Part shown: positions 42,258 to 51,151 of the stretch, in pieces | Layout of the letters: each line of letters opens with the position of its first letter | How positions within the stretch are numbered: position 1 is the first letter of the stretch | Assembly (NCBI GenBank): GCA_016841445.1 | Contig: JAENZD010000001.1 | Coordinates: forward strand, 186,001-250,000 | Direction: 5' to 3' | DNA from: Anaerolineaceae bacterium | GTDB lineage: Bacteria > Chloroflexota > Anaerolineae > Anaerolineales > Anaerolineaceae | Length of the DNA stretch: 64,000 nt | The notes under the pieces: generated by a model | What the model was told of the DNA's origin: nothing | The model's input: the letters and a program-made list of their open reading frames with translations, nothing else | Database searches by the model: none | Translations under genes and position numbers: made by a program

Positions 42258-42674
42258 TTATTCTGCTTCCACCCGGATTCCGCTTTGAAGCATTCGCCGG
42301 ATGGAGCAGGCTTTTGCCACCTGATGAAGGCGCTTTAACTGCTCAGAATCCAGATCGCCTTCGAAGTCAATTTTTTCATGAATGATCTCTTCATATTCAT
42401 TGTTCTCATTGCAATCGTCGCAGTCTTCTGCGAAAATCCGATCGAATGTTGTATCGATATTGACGGATTCTAAGGGGATATCATGGTGGTTGGCGTAGCT
42501 GTTAACCACAATTGCGGTACAGGCAGCCACACTGGCCAGAAGCATCCCATACGGGGTCAGATCGTGCAGGTGATGTACTGGCTCCACATCGTCTGAACGC
42601 TGATCGTTCGGGTCAGCTGCTTTGAAATTTGTTTTAAAACTGTGATCTTGAAACACAATGACTCGCTCTGACAT
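42258..42674 (-). CDS. OsmC-family protein
   Basis: The 138-residue protein has the OsmC/Ohr fold: PYGMLLASVAACTAIVVNSYANHHDI holds the first reactive cysteine in its long helix and AKACSIRRML holds the second. OsmC proteins reduce organic peroxides with these two cysteines. An acidic loop with CDDCNENNE is unusual and could bind metal. It lies upstream of pncB on the same strand with a 32-nt gap, so the two may share a transcript. Confidence 0.88.
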   Translation of the reverse strand: MSERVIVFQDHSFKTNFKAADPNDQRSDDVEPVHHLHDLTPYGMLLASVAACTAIVVNSYANHHDIPLESVNIDTTFDRIFAEDCDDCNENNEYEEIIHEKIDFEGDLDSEQLKRLHQVAKACSIRRMLQSGIRVEAE

Positions 42675-42750
42675 TGTTTGCCTTTCTCATATTTTATCAA
42701 TCAATGTAATTATATGAGATGGAAGATAAGAACCAAAATCTCCCATCACA

Positions 42751-44955
42751 TTAGGGGATGGCGAAGATTAATATCTGTCCATCCAGGCTCGCTAAAGCAA
42801 GCATGGAACCGTCAGGTGATACCGATAAAGTCACAATTAAATTCTTTTGGTCGGTGACTCGATCAGTGGAAAGTTTTCCGTAGAAGTTGAGGGGATCAAC
42901 GGACCAGAAATGCAGGTCTTCCTTGCTGGCGATGATCAGCGTAGAACCATCCAACGAAAAGCCCAGGGCAGTACCCTCGCCTTCGATATCTTCAAGCAGC
43001 AATGACCTGTTGATCGTTCCCTCATCCGTCAATGAAAGCAGCCAGGATTTTGAACCTGATGCTGCCAGCCATCTTCCACTTTGTGAGATTGCGAGATCAT
43101 TAAAACCAAATTGTGAGTCGAGCAGAACCTCATCCACTTGTGTTCCTCGTACAGAAGCGATCACATCCCTGTTCCCGGATATGAATTGGATAGTGTTTCC
43201 TGGGAAGAACTTAATTCCGGTGACCTGGAAGGGGTCCAGCCAGTTGGGTGATAAAAGCCGCACACGGTAGCGGTTGATGGGGTCCCATAAACCAATCGTA
43301 CAATCTTCGCTGCTGGACACCAATTGGGTTCCATCACCCGAGAAGGCAATGTCTGTGATGGCCGCGTGGTGTTTTGCTACAAAATCGAAATAGCGTCCTT
43401 CTGCCAGCTCAAATATCCTGAGGGCGCCGTCATTCAACCCCGCCGCTAACCAATTGCTACCTGGAGAGAATGTTAAGGCGGACGCGTTCCCGTCCAAAAC
43501 ACCTAACATCTGCCCATTGACAGTACTGAAAACACGGATCCAACCATCGGAAAAACTTGCAGCCAGGATAGTCCCATCGGGAGAATAAGCGAGGTCAAAT
43601 AATCGGCTGGGGTGAAGGTTCAGGGAATCGATCAAACCACCATCAAGGGTCGAGCGTTTCTCGATTGTTCCGTCCGGACGTAATCCGAAGAATAGATCAC
43701 CCCCTGGTGAAAAAGTGATATTTGTAAACTGGATATCAAGATCCCAGACAATCAGTCCATCTGACGCCCGCCTGAATTCTGTCCTGCCGCTGTTTAGAAG
43801 GATAAGCATCATGATGTTGTCTGGAGTCAGGATGACCTTTACGATCGGGTTAATCAATGGTGAGGGTGGACAGTCCCAGGAGTAGGTTCCGGATTGGTTG
43901 ATGCAGGAGGGCGGAACATCATAACAACTCGCCGGTTCCACAAACGGGTAGTTATCAAAACGGTAAGATGTCTCACTATCGGATATTGTCCAATGTGTCA
44001 GGGCTTCTCCATTATTCATTAAGATGAAATCACCGGTTGAGGAGGAGATGATTTCGCCATTGTTCAGACGCAATTGCTCAAGGAAACCAGGAGTCAGATC
44101 CGAGGGTAGTTGGACTGTATCAAGATCATCCGGGTAATTGATGGATTGCAAAATCAGCGCATCTTCCCTGAGGATACCGATCAGGTTGATGGCAGGTATG
44201 GCGTAAGAGGCCGCGCCTTTTCGGACCGAGTAAGCATCAAGGAGAGACCAATTGAAAGAGTCCCAGCGGTTGATGTAAATTGTCTCAGGGGTATTGATCA
44301 TACTGACCAAATTGTTATCCAGCGGTGAAAAATAAATGGTGATATCGAAATCATCTTCCAAATCCCATTCAGTGATCTCGAGACGGATGATATGTTCGAA
44401 AGAATTTTTGTTAAAGATATCAATGGCCTGGTTGGCTTGTCCGAGGGCGATAAATTGGTTATCGATCGAGAAAGCTATCGAATCAACAGGTGCGGGTGTT
44501 GGTAAAACAGCCAGTTCTTCATAAGTAGTGATGTCGTACATGTAAGCACCAATCGATGTACCCACAGTTAGAAAGAGACCATCCCGGGAAACCGAAAGTT
44601 CACGTGCTCTTCCAGTCCCCCAAACGGCCATCAGCTGGAGGTTTTGGATATTGTTCGCTGTGATTGCTTGGGTAAATTGCGGGAGCGGGGTTAATGCAAT
44701 GCTCCGATCAAGCGGTGTGAGTGTCGGCGTAGCGGTTTGTGTCGGTGTTGAGGTCGGTTGGGGTAGAAGGGTCTGGGTGAATGTCGGGAGGGGAACAGGT
44801 GTTTCGGACGCGGTTGGGTCAGGTGTACTTGTGGGGGTTTGTGCAGTTAATGCCTGAGTGGGGCTTGGGGATGGGGTCAATGCCGTGCGGCAGCCTGAAA
44901 TAGCAGGGGTAAAAAGGAGGAATAAACATATCAGCAGCGATAACCTTCGAATCAT
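42751..44955 (-). CDS. WD40-repeat lipoprotein with Pro/Thr-rich linker
   Basis: The 734-residue protein has a signal peptide with lipobox (PAISGC, Cys about 22), a linker of about 60 residues made of TPTxTPxP units, and then a WD40-type beta-propeller region with many SPDGTxLA, SxDGTQLVSSSEDCTIGLWD and SPDGSMLALASLDGQ units. Two propellers could fit in its length. It is displayed outside the membrane and is probably a binding scaffold. Its ATG overlaps the stop of the upstream glycosidase gene by four bases, so the two are co-expressed, although the glycosidase lacks a signal peptide. Confidence 0.85.
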   Translation of the reverse strand: MIRRLSLLICLFLLFTPAISGCRTALTPSPSPTQALTAQTPTSTPDPTASETPVPLPTFTQTLLPQPTSTPTQTATPTLTPLDRSIALTPLPQFTQAITANNIQNLQLMAVWGTGRARELSVSRDGLFLTVGTSIGAYMYDITTYEELAVLPTPAPVDSIAFSIDNQFIALGQANQAIDIFNKNSFEHIIRLEITEWDLEDDFDITIYFSPLDNNLVSMINTPETIYINRWDSFNWSLLDAYSVRKGAASYAIPAINLIGILREDALILQSINYPDDLDTVQLPSDLTPGFLEQLRLNNGEIISSSTGDFILMNNGEALTHWTISDSETSYRFDNYPFVEPASCYDVPPSCINQSGTYSWDCPPSPLINPIVKVILTPDNIMMLILLNSGRTEFRRASDGLIVWDLDIQFTNITFSPGGDLFFGLRPDGTIEKRSTLDGGLIDSLNLHPSRLFDLAYSPDGTILAASFSDGWIRVFSTVNGQMLGVLDGNASALTFSPGSNWLAAGLNDGALRIFELAEGRYFDFVAKHHAAITDIAFSGDGTQLVSSSEDCTIGLWDPINRYRVRLLSPNWLDPFQVTGIKFFPGNTIQFISGNRDVIASVRGTQVDEVLLDSQFGFNDLAISQSGRWLAASGSKSWLLSLTDEGTINRSLLLEDIEGEGTALGFSLDGSTLIIASKEDLHFWSVDPLNFYGKLSTDRVTDQKNLIVTLSVSPDGSMLALASLDGQILIFAIP

Positions 44956-47345
44956 AGTGCCGCCTCACTAGGCATTTCGGGAGTAATAATTTTAGGTTCT
45001 TCTGTATCGCTATCATAAATAGCACCATTTGGGAATGTGATACGGGTATGGGATCCCTGCCGGTGAAGGGATAATCCTTGCCAGTGAACTTCAACGGGTT
45101 CTGGAAAGGGGCTGCTGCCCCAAACGGCAACCTTGTTTGGATTGAACAGCTTGATCCCTGAAATTTTCAGGAATAGATGCAGCGGCGCTAAACCGGCGAT
45201 TGCATTACGTCCACCGGCTGGCAAGTTTTTCTCCCTTTCGTAATAAGGAAAAAATCCGCTGTGATTCTTCAGGCCGGATACAATTGTTTCCATCAGGCTG
45301 GAGAAGATCTCTTTTGCTTCAGAGATACATCCCTCTCGAACCAGCCCATCAAGGATGAGCGAATTCCATAGGACATTGACATAAATGGGAAGGCTGGCAG
45401 GGAGATTGCTGTGCGATGACCATGTTTCAGGGATACCAGCACTCAGACCAGGATCCTGGGGGTTGAGGATTTTCTGTAATAGAACCCCGAGTTGTTCCTC
45501 ATTGATCGCGCCTCCCCAGATGGGTAAGAGGCAGCTGATATCGGTTTGCTGCAAGTCAACGTTTTCAACCAGTATGTGATCATCAGAGGACAGCCCTTCA
45601 ATGGATAAAGACTCAAGGGTCTGGAAAAGATGGTCTGTCATGATATGGGTGCGCCCTAAGATCCAGTGCATATCGCGGCCGCAAAAATCTTCAATGACCA
45701 GGTTTCCATCCTGGTCGGTCCCTTGAAAAGTTACCCTGCCTGCACGGGTTTTTTCATCATTAGAGAATAAATGGCACAATAATCGCTGCGGTGTAAAAAA
45801 TGTTTTGTTAAATTCGAACTTTTCTTGATAAGGTGATGGGTAATAAAATTCCCTGTCCGGGGATTGCCCCGATTCAAGATCCTGGTAGCAAAACGCGCCC
45901 CTCGATTCGAACCAGAGTTTTTGTATGCTTTCCGCTAATTCGGCCGTCAAATGGCGAAATTTTTGATGCTGACGATCATCTTCAAGCACCCTAGATAGCT
46001 CCTTCAGCGCTTTTGCTTCACTCAGGAGCATGACCGCTAAAGAAGGACTTATTACCCGCTGGATATCAATACCGCGGCCCCAATCATCCCAGCTATCAAA
46101 TGTAAACAGTCCCGATTCAATTTGAAGCTGCTGTGGATTCTGCCAGGTGGGAAGAATGGGTCCATCTGTTTCCGCTGAAGGAGGCAGCCAGGTATTAAAA
46201 ATCCGGCACAAATCGGGAAATGTTTCGGCGAGAAAGTCTTTATCATCATGGCTATCAAAATAATCCAGGCAAAGCTTAGCAAGTAGCGGAGGTTCTTTGA
46301 AGGCTTTTAGAAAAGGCGAGGTCTGAAGGGTACAATTCAAACTGCCGTCATCTACAAGAAGGTTCAGAAATGTAAGGATTTGGTTTTTGATGATCTCCGG
46401 ATAGGAAGGCAGTAAAACCTGTGCCAGGTGATAGGTTTCGAGGGTCGTAATATCCGAGCTTTTTGGTGGTCTGCTGCTCGGGGGTGGCGTATCATCCGGG
46501 AGGCGCATTCGCTGGAGGTGGGGTTTTCCCTCAGGATCACTGATGGGTGCCAGGTGGCTTAATGCGCAAGTCTGCGCTAACAAAAAGGCGGCATCCCAAT
46601 CCGGGTTTCCTGTCCTGATCCGGATTGTTTTTGATTCATAATGCATCCTTTGTTTTGCGGCTTGCTCACGCCAATTGGAATTTAGTATTGCCTGGGCTTT
46701 TGCCAATGAAGCCGATTGGGAATGCTTGGTTGCCAAAGACCAACTGATCCTGGCTGTACTGCCGCCCAAAATGTTAAGAGGGAGGGAGAGCGCAGGATAA
46801 GGATTGCTGATCCCAGATGGTCCACCGCTCATGATCAGTACCGGCCAATAATCAGCGCTATGACCTGAAAGGATATGCTGGTTTGATTTCTTCTCGGGTC
46901 GAGTTGGGAATCCCGTTCCCAACGGTGTGAGGATAGCGGCTAACTCTAGATTCAGATCTAAAGGCTCTTCAGTTCTATTTCCAATCACAACTTCACCCAC
47001 CAAAACATCAGGTTCAACGGCGAAGATTGTAAATTTGAAGTCAATGGAATCCACAATAATGGCATTGATGCTTAAAAGGGCAGGAAAGTATTGTGTGAGT
47101 TGGATTTTTAGTCTATCTTTACCATTTGCCAGCAGACTTTGCTTATTCCTGATGAGATTGGGGAAGACCCGCATGGAAGATGCCTGGAGCCCATAGGTCG
47201 TGTGGATCTGAAAGGGGTAGATATTGTTTGGTTCCAGATCAAGCTCCCATACCTGGTCATTCTCCGGTGCGAAGTCGGAAAACTGAGGATCTGCCGCCAA
47301 AATGAAACACTTAGGTGCAGGAGAGTCAAAATCAAGGGGGTCCAT
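44952..47345 (-). CDS. (alpha/alpha)6-barrel glycosidase-like protein
   Basis: The 797-residue protein has an N-terminal beta-sandwich of about 220 residues and a helical toroid resembling glycogen-debranching, GH63 or MGH1-like glycosidases. Clues are DSWDDWGRGIDIQRVISPSLAVMLLSEAKAL, SRGAFCYQDLESGQ, GGAINEEQLG and a late PYYEREKNLPAGGRNAIAGLAPLHLFL with acidic residues. It lacks a signal peptide. Which acids are catalytic cannot be told. It overlaps the WD40 lipoprotein gene by ATGA and is upstream of it. An alternative is a non-catalytic toroid protein. Confidence 0.65.
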   Translation of the reverse strand: MDPLDFDSPAPKCFILAADPQFSDFAPENDQVWELDLEPNNIYPFQIHTTYGLQASSMRVFPNLIRNKQSLLANGKDRLKIQLTQYFPALLSINAIIVDSIDFKFTIFAVEPDVLVGEVVIGNRTEEPLDLNLELAAILTPLGTGFPTRPEKKSNQHILSGHSADYWPVLIMSGGPSGISNPYPALSLPLNILGGSTARISWSLATKHSQSASLAKAQAILNSNWREQAAKQRMHYESKTIRIRTGNPDWDAAFLLAQTCALSHLAPISDPEGKPHLQRMRLPDDTPPPSSRPPKSSDITTLETYHLAQVLLPSYPEIIKNQILTFLNLLVDDGSLNCTLQTSPFLKAFKEPPLLAKLCLDYFDSHDDKDFLAETFPDLCRIFNTWLPPSAETDGPILPTWQNPQQLQIESGLFTFDSWDDWGRGIDIQRVISPSLAVMLLSEAKALKELSRVLEDDRQHQKFRHLTAELAESIQKLWFESRGAFCYQDLESGQSPDREFYYPSPYQEKFEFNKTFFTPQRLLCHLFSNDEKTRAGRVTFQGTDQDGNLVIEDFCGRDMHWILGRTHIMTDHLFQTLESLSIEGLSSDDHILVENVDLQQTDISCLLPIWGGAINEEQLGVLLQKILNPQDPGLSAGIPETWSSHSNLPASLPIYVNVLWNSLILDGLVREGCISEAKEIFSSLMETIVSGLKNHSGFFPYYEREKNLPAGGRNAIAGLAPLHLFLKISGIKLFNPNKVAVWGSSPFPEPVEVHWQGLSLHRQGSHTRITFPNGAIYDSDTEEPKIITPEMPSEAAL

Positions 47346-47512
47346 GACTCAATTTTACCAATGAATTAAGAGAAATTTTCCTCTCTCAAGGCTATTGCCA
47401 ACAGGTCTCTGAATCACTTTCCAGGGAATGTTCTTATTATTTCGAAAGCATGGAACAAAGTGTGTTTAACTTGCGTCTTTTGAGTAAAAAGGAATTGTGC
47501 TAGAATAATCGC

Positions 47513-50500
47513 ATGGCAAATGACAATAATTCTGAAGAAATGAAATCAAATACGCCTGCTCAGGAACCCATTGAACAGCCGCAAATTAGGAAAAAACCGT
47601 CTTCGGATGATGAAATCACGCAAGAAAATAAGGTTGATCTCACCCCGCCGCCAGAATCGACACGTTCACAAATTGCAGAAAGCATTTTGAATGAGTCAGA
47701 AGCGGACCCGGCAAACGGGTGGGTTAATGAAGACCAGATTGAGGATGATCCTGGAAAAGTGCAAGAAGAACTGGCGCACTCACCTGATGCTCCTGATGAT
47801 ATTTCCCGGGATGCGTCTGAAGCCAGCCCAGGGTGGTGGGCAGGCGCGCCATTTACACCCATTGAGAAGCTTTCAGATCAGGATACAAAACCAGTTTTGG
47901 CTGTGCCGGATACTGAAACCGGCACCCCAAATGAAGAGGTGGGTCAGGTAAAACCAGAGGAGAATGTGACCAGGGTCATTCCCAGCCGGTCTGCTTCTGA
48001 ATTTAGCGCTGAAACGCGTGTGACACCGGCTGAGGCAAGCCCAAATCATAATGATCAGACACGGGTGATCTCCCATCAGCGAACTGTACCTGAAAACAGG
48101 GATGATATTCCGACCATCCCACCCGTTGGAACACCCCAGGGATGGCAGCCCGAAAGAGCGAACCTGCCAAAATATGTGAGCGAAGTCGATCATCAAGCAA
48201 CCCAGGTGACCCCAGCAGCTTATCGTTCGTCTCAAAAGACTTCCCAAAATAAGCCTGGACAAAGCACAACACCGCGAGATGACAGGGCTAAAGGCCGGCG
48301 TCCGTCTGAAACGAAGCGCCCACAAAAAACCAAAAAGAAAAAACGCAGAATTTTCCTTAAAATCCTCCTGGTCCTGGGATTCTTGATTATCATCGGTTTG
48401 CTGGTCGCTGTTTCAATTGGCATTTACCAGTATTTCCGGATCTCATCCTCACTGCCGGATGTGGCGGAACTGCGAGAGAGTGCTGCCCAATTTGAAACAA
48501 CGCGCATCCTTGACCGGGATGGAAATGTGCTTTATGAAATCCTGGATCCCAATGCAGGGAGGCGCACCTACGTTGCATTGGAAGATATTTCCCCTTACTT
48601 AATTGCAGCAACCATTGCAACAGAGGATAAGGATTTTTATACTAATCCGGGCTTTGATCTATGGGCGATGACCCGGGCGCTCTGGCAGAACTATACGGCA
48701 GGTGAAATTCAATCAGGCGCTTCTACTATTACACAGCAGTTAGCTCGTGCGCTGCTGCTTGATCCTTCTGAGCGGTACGAACAGTCATATGAGCGGAAAG
48801 CTCGTGAGATTGTATTGGCTTTCAAGATCACGCAGGAATATTCAAAAGAGGAAATCCTTGAGCTTTATGTCAACGAAAACTTCTATGGCAATATGGCATA
48901 CGGCGTACAGGCTGCATCCGAGACCTATTTTAAAACCTCTGCCGGTGATTTGAATCTATGGCAGGCTTCATTTCTGGCGGGTTTACCGCAAGGCCCCTCA
49001 ATCTATGATATTTACAACAACCGGGAAGCCACGCTCTACCGCCAGCGCTCTGTGCTTGTCCTGATGTACGAACTGAGCCAGGAAGCCAATTGTATTGAAG
49101 TTGGGACCAATCGACCGGCGATCTGCGTGACCTATCCTGAAGCAACCCAGGCCGGTATCGATTTGGCGAATTATGAATTTCCAAAACTGGTTTTCAATAT
49201 GCAGTACCCACACTGGGTAGTTTATGTCCGGTCTCTGCTTGAAGAGCAATTTGATCCTCAAACCATCTACCGCAGCGGTTTTACGGTTTATACGACGCTC
49301 GATCCTGACCTGCAAAATGAGGCTGAAGATATCGTAGCTGAGCAGGTTGCCTTGCTCGCAAATAATAATGCCAAAAATGGTGCACTGGTCGCAATCGATC
49401 CGAATAGCGGTGAAATCCTGGCCATGGTTGGCTCGGCTGATTTTGAAAATGAATCGATTGACGGGCAGGTGAACATGGTGCTTTCAAAGACCCGCCAACC
49501 TGGTTCAGCAATCAAGCCGCTGACGTATGTTGCCGCTTTTGAAAAAGGGTGGACGCCATCCACACTCATCTGGGATGTTCCCAGTCAATTTCCACCATCA
49601 TCGGACCCCTTTGACACCAACCCGCCCTATGAACCCGTCAATTATGATGGGAGGTTCCATGGGCCGGTCACCGTGCGGTCCGCACTGGCAAACTCCTATA
49701 ATATCCCGGCCGTCAAAACCCTTGATTTTGTTGGCATCTATGATGATCCTGATACACCAGCAGAAGAAGGATTGATCGCTTTTGCAGAACGGCTGGGCAT
49801 CACCAGCCTGACCAGGGGAGAATATGGTCTTTCACTGACCCTGGGCGGCGGTGAAGTCAGCCTGATGGAATTGACCTCGGCCTATGGGACATTTGCCAAT
49901 GAAGGCAGAAGAATACCGCCAGTCGCAATTTCAAAGATCGTCGATCATACCGGCAATACAGTTTATGAATACGAGCCCCCCAATGGTGACCAGGTGGTTA
50001 GGGTGGAGCATGCTTACCTGATCTCGTCAATCTTATCCGATACCACGGCAAGGATTCCCATGTTTGGCACCAGCCCTGTGATCAACTTGAGTTTTCCTGC
50101 GGCTGTCAAAACCGGTACGACCAATGACTTTAGGGACAACTGGACGGTTGGGTACACACCGGACCTGGTGGTCGGAGCCTGGGTGGGGAATGCCGATTAT
50201 ACGCCCATGGTCAATACAACTGGCCTGAGCGGAGCCGGACCAATTTGGGCGAAATTTATGACCTATGGGATCAATACATTAATGGGCGGCACACCTTCTT
50301 CATTTGTGCGGCCGCCTGGCATTGTTGACAGGGTCATTTGTTCTGTTTCAGGAACTGAGCCTTCAGAGTGGTGCCCTCAGCAGCGTAGTGAGATTTATGC
50401 TGCAGACCAGCTCCCCAAGCCTGAATCTGAGGACTTATGGAAACGGGTGAACGTCGATACCTGGACGGGGTTAGCTGTTTCAGAAGCTTGTCCGGATTAC

Positions 50501-51109
50501 ACAGACGAGAAATTTGCCATCAATGTGGATGACTCCTGGGCAAAACTTTGGTTAAAAAATGACTCCAATGGCAAGGCATGGGCAGAAAATTATGGTTTCT
50601 CATCACCATTGTTCTTTGTACCAGATCGTGCTTGCCGATCAGACGATCCCCGGCCGATCATCACACTGACCGGCATCTCGGATGGACAAACCATCACAAG
50701 CAGTCCGCTGGAAATCCGTGGGATGGTAACTGCCACTGAAAACTTTGACTACTTCCGGATCGAATGGGGAGAGGGATCTGACCCGGTCTCCTGGGAAGTG
50801 CTGGTTGATGATGAAGATGATCCCCAGGAAACCCCCGGAACGTTGTATGAGTGGGATCTTGAAGATGTTGACCCGGGTACGATTACGCTGCGAATCTATG
50901 TTCACAGTACGGAGGATACTTACGCGGAAAAGTTGATCCGGTTGGAAATTATGCTTCCGACCCCAACCCCAACGGAGACCCCCACACCGACTGAAACGCC
51001 TACCCCAACCCTGACACCGACGGAGACCACAACACCCACATTAACACCGACATCTACGCCAACGTTAACCCCAACACCAACGCTGACACCGACGCCCACC
51101 GGGACATAA
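47513..51109 (+). CDS. Class A penicillin-binding protein (PBP1A/1C-like)
   Basis: The 1,198-residue protein is an unusually long bifunctional peptidoglycan synthase. It has an extended acidic, disordered cytoplasmic N-terminus (1-278) with TRV motifs at residues 153, 168 and 183, a basic stretch, and a membrane helix (279-302). A GT51 glycosyltransferase follows (catalytic E371 in [19 protein letters not shown]), then a transpeptidase with SAIK ([10 protein letters not shown]), SYN (NSYNIPAVK) and KTGTT motifs. An Ig-like C-terminal domain (about 1045-1145) precedes a Pro/Thr-rich tail. It polymerises glycan strands and cross-links them outside the membrane. Confidence 0.93.
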   Translation: MANDNNSEEMKSNTPAQEPIEQPQIRKKPSSDDEITQENKVDLTPPPESTRSQIAESILNESEADPANGWVNEDQIEDDPGKVQEELAHSPDAPDDISRDASEASPGWWAGAPFTPIEKLSDQDTKPVLAVPDTETGTPNEEVGQVKPEENVTRVIPSRSASEFSAETRVTPAEASPNHNDQTRVISHQRTVPENRDDIPTIPPVGTPQGWQPERANLPKYVSEVDHQATQVTPAAYRSSQKTSQNKPGQSTTPRDDRAKGRRPSETKRPQKTKKKKRRIFLKILLVLGFLIIIGLLVAVSIGIYQYFRISSSLPDVAELRESAAQFETTRILDRDGNVLYEILDPNAGRRTYVALEDISPYLIAATIATEDKDFYTNPGFDLWAMTRALWQNYTAGEIQSGASTITQQLARALLLDPSERYEQSYERKAREIVLAFKITQEYSKEEILELYVNENFYGNMAYGVQAASETYFKTSAGDLNLWQASFLAGLPQGPSIYDIYNNREATLYRQRSVLVLMYELSQEANCIEVGTNRPAICVTYPEATQAGIDLANYEFPKLVFNMQYPHWVVYVRSLLEEQFDPQTIYRSGFTVYTTLDPDLQNEAEDIVAEQVALLANNNAKNGALVAIDPNSGEILAMVGSADFENESIDGQVNMVLSKTRQPGSAIKPLTYVAAFEKGWTPSTLIWDVPSQFPPSSDPFDTNPPYEPVNYDGRFHGPVTVRSALANSYNIPAVKTLDFVGIYDDPDTPAEEGLIAFAERLGITSLTRGEYGLSLTLGGGEVSLMELTSAYGTFANEGRRIPPVAISKIVDHTGNTVYEYEPPNGDQVVRVEHAYLISSILSDTTARIPMFGTSPVINLSFPAAVKTGTTNDFRDNWTVGYTPDLVVGAWVGNADYTPMVNTTGLSGAGPIWAKFMTYGINTLMGGTPSSFVRPPGIVDRVICSVSGTEPSEWCPQQRSEIYAADQLPKPESEDLWKRVNVDTWTGLAVSEACPDYTDEKFAINVDDSWAKLWLKNDSNGKAWAENYGFSSPLFFVPDRACRSDDPRPIITLTGISDGQTITSSPLEIRGMVTATENFDYFRIEWGEGSDPVSWEVLVDDEDDPQETPGTLYEWDLEDVDPGTITLRIYVHSTEDTYAEKLIRLEIMLPTPTPTETPTPTETPTPTLTPTETTTPTLTPTSTPTLTPTPTLTPTPTGT
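50957..51107 (+). repeat. Degenerate tandem repeat coding for the Pro/Thr tail
   Basis: About 25 imperfect 6-bp units of the ACCCCA/ACACCG kind encode [13 protein letters not shown]-type sequence at the end of the PBP gene. Such repeats change length easily; the tail is probably a flexible wall-spanning spacer. Confidence 0.75.
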
Positions 51110-51151
51110 ACCCCGTTAAATTTCGGCCAAAGCTATTATCTATAGAAATAG

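Noticed and set aside
50957-51107. Tandem repeat considered as a CRISPR-like array
   Set aside because: It is a short degenerate hexamer repeat in frame inside the PBP gene, coding for a Pro/Thr tail, with no spacers. No CRISPR array or cas gene was seen in the window.
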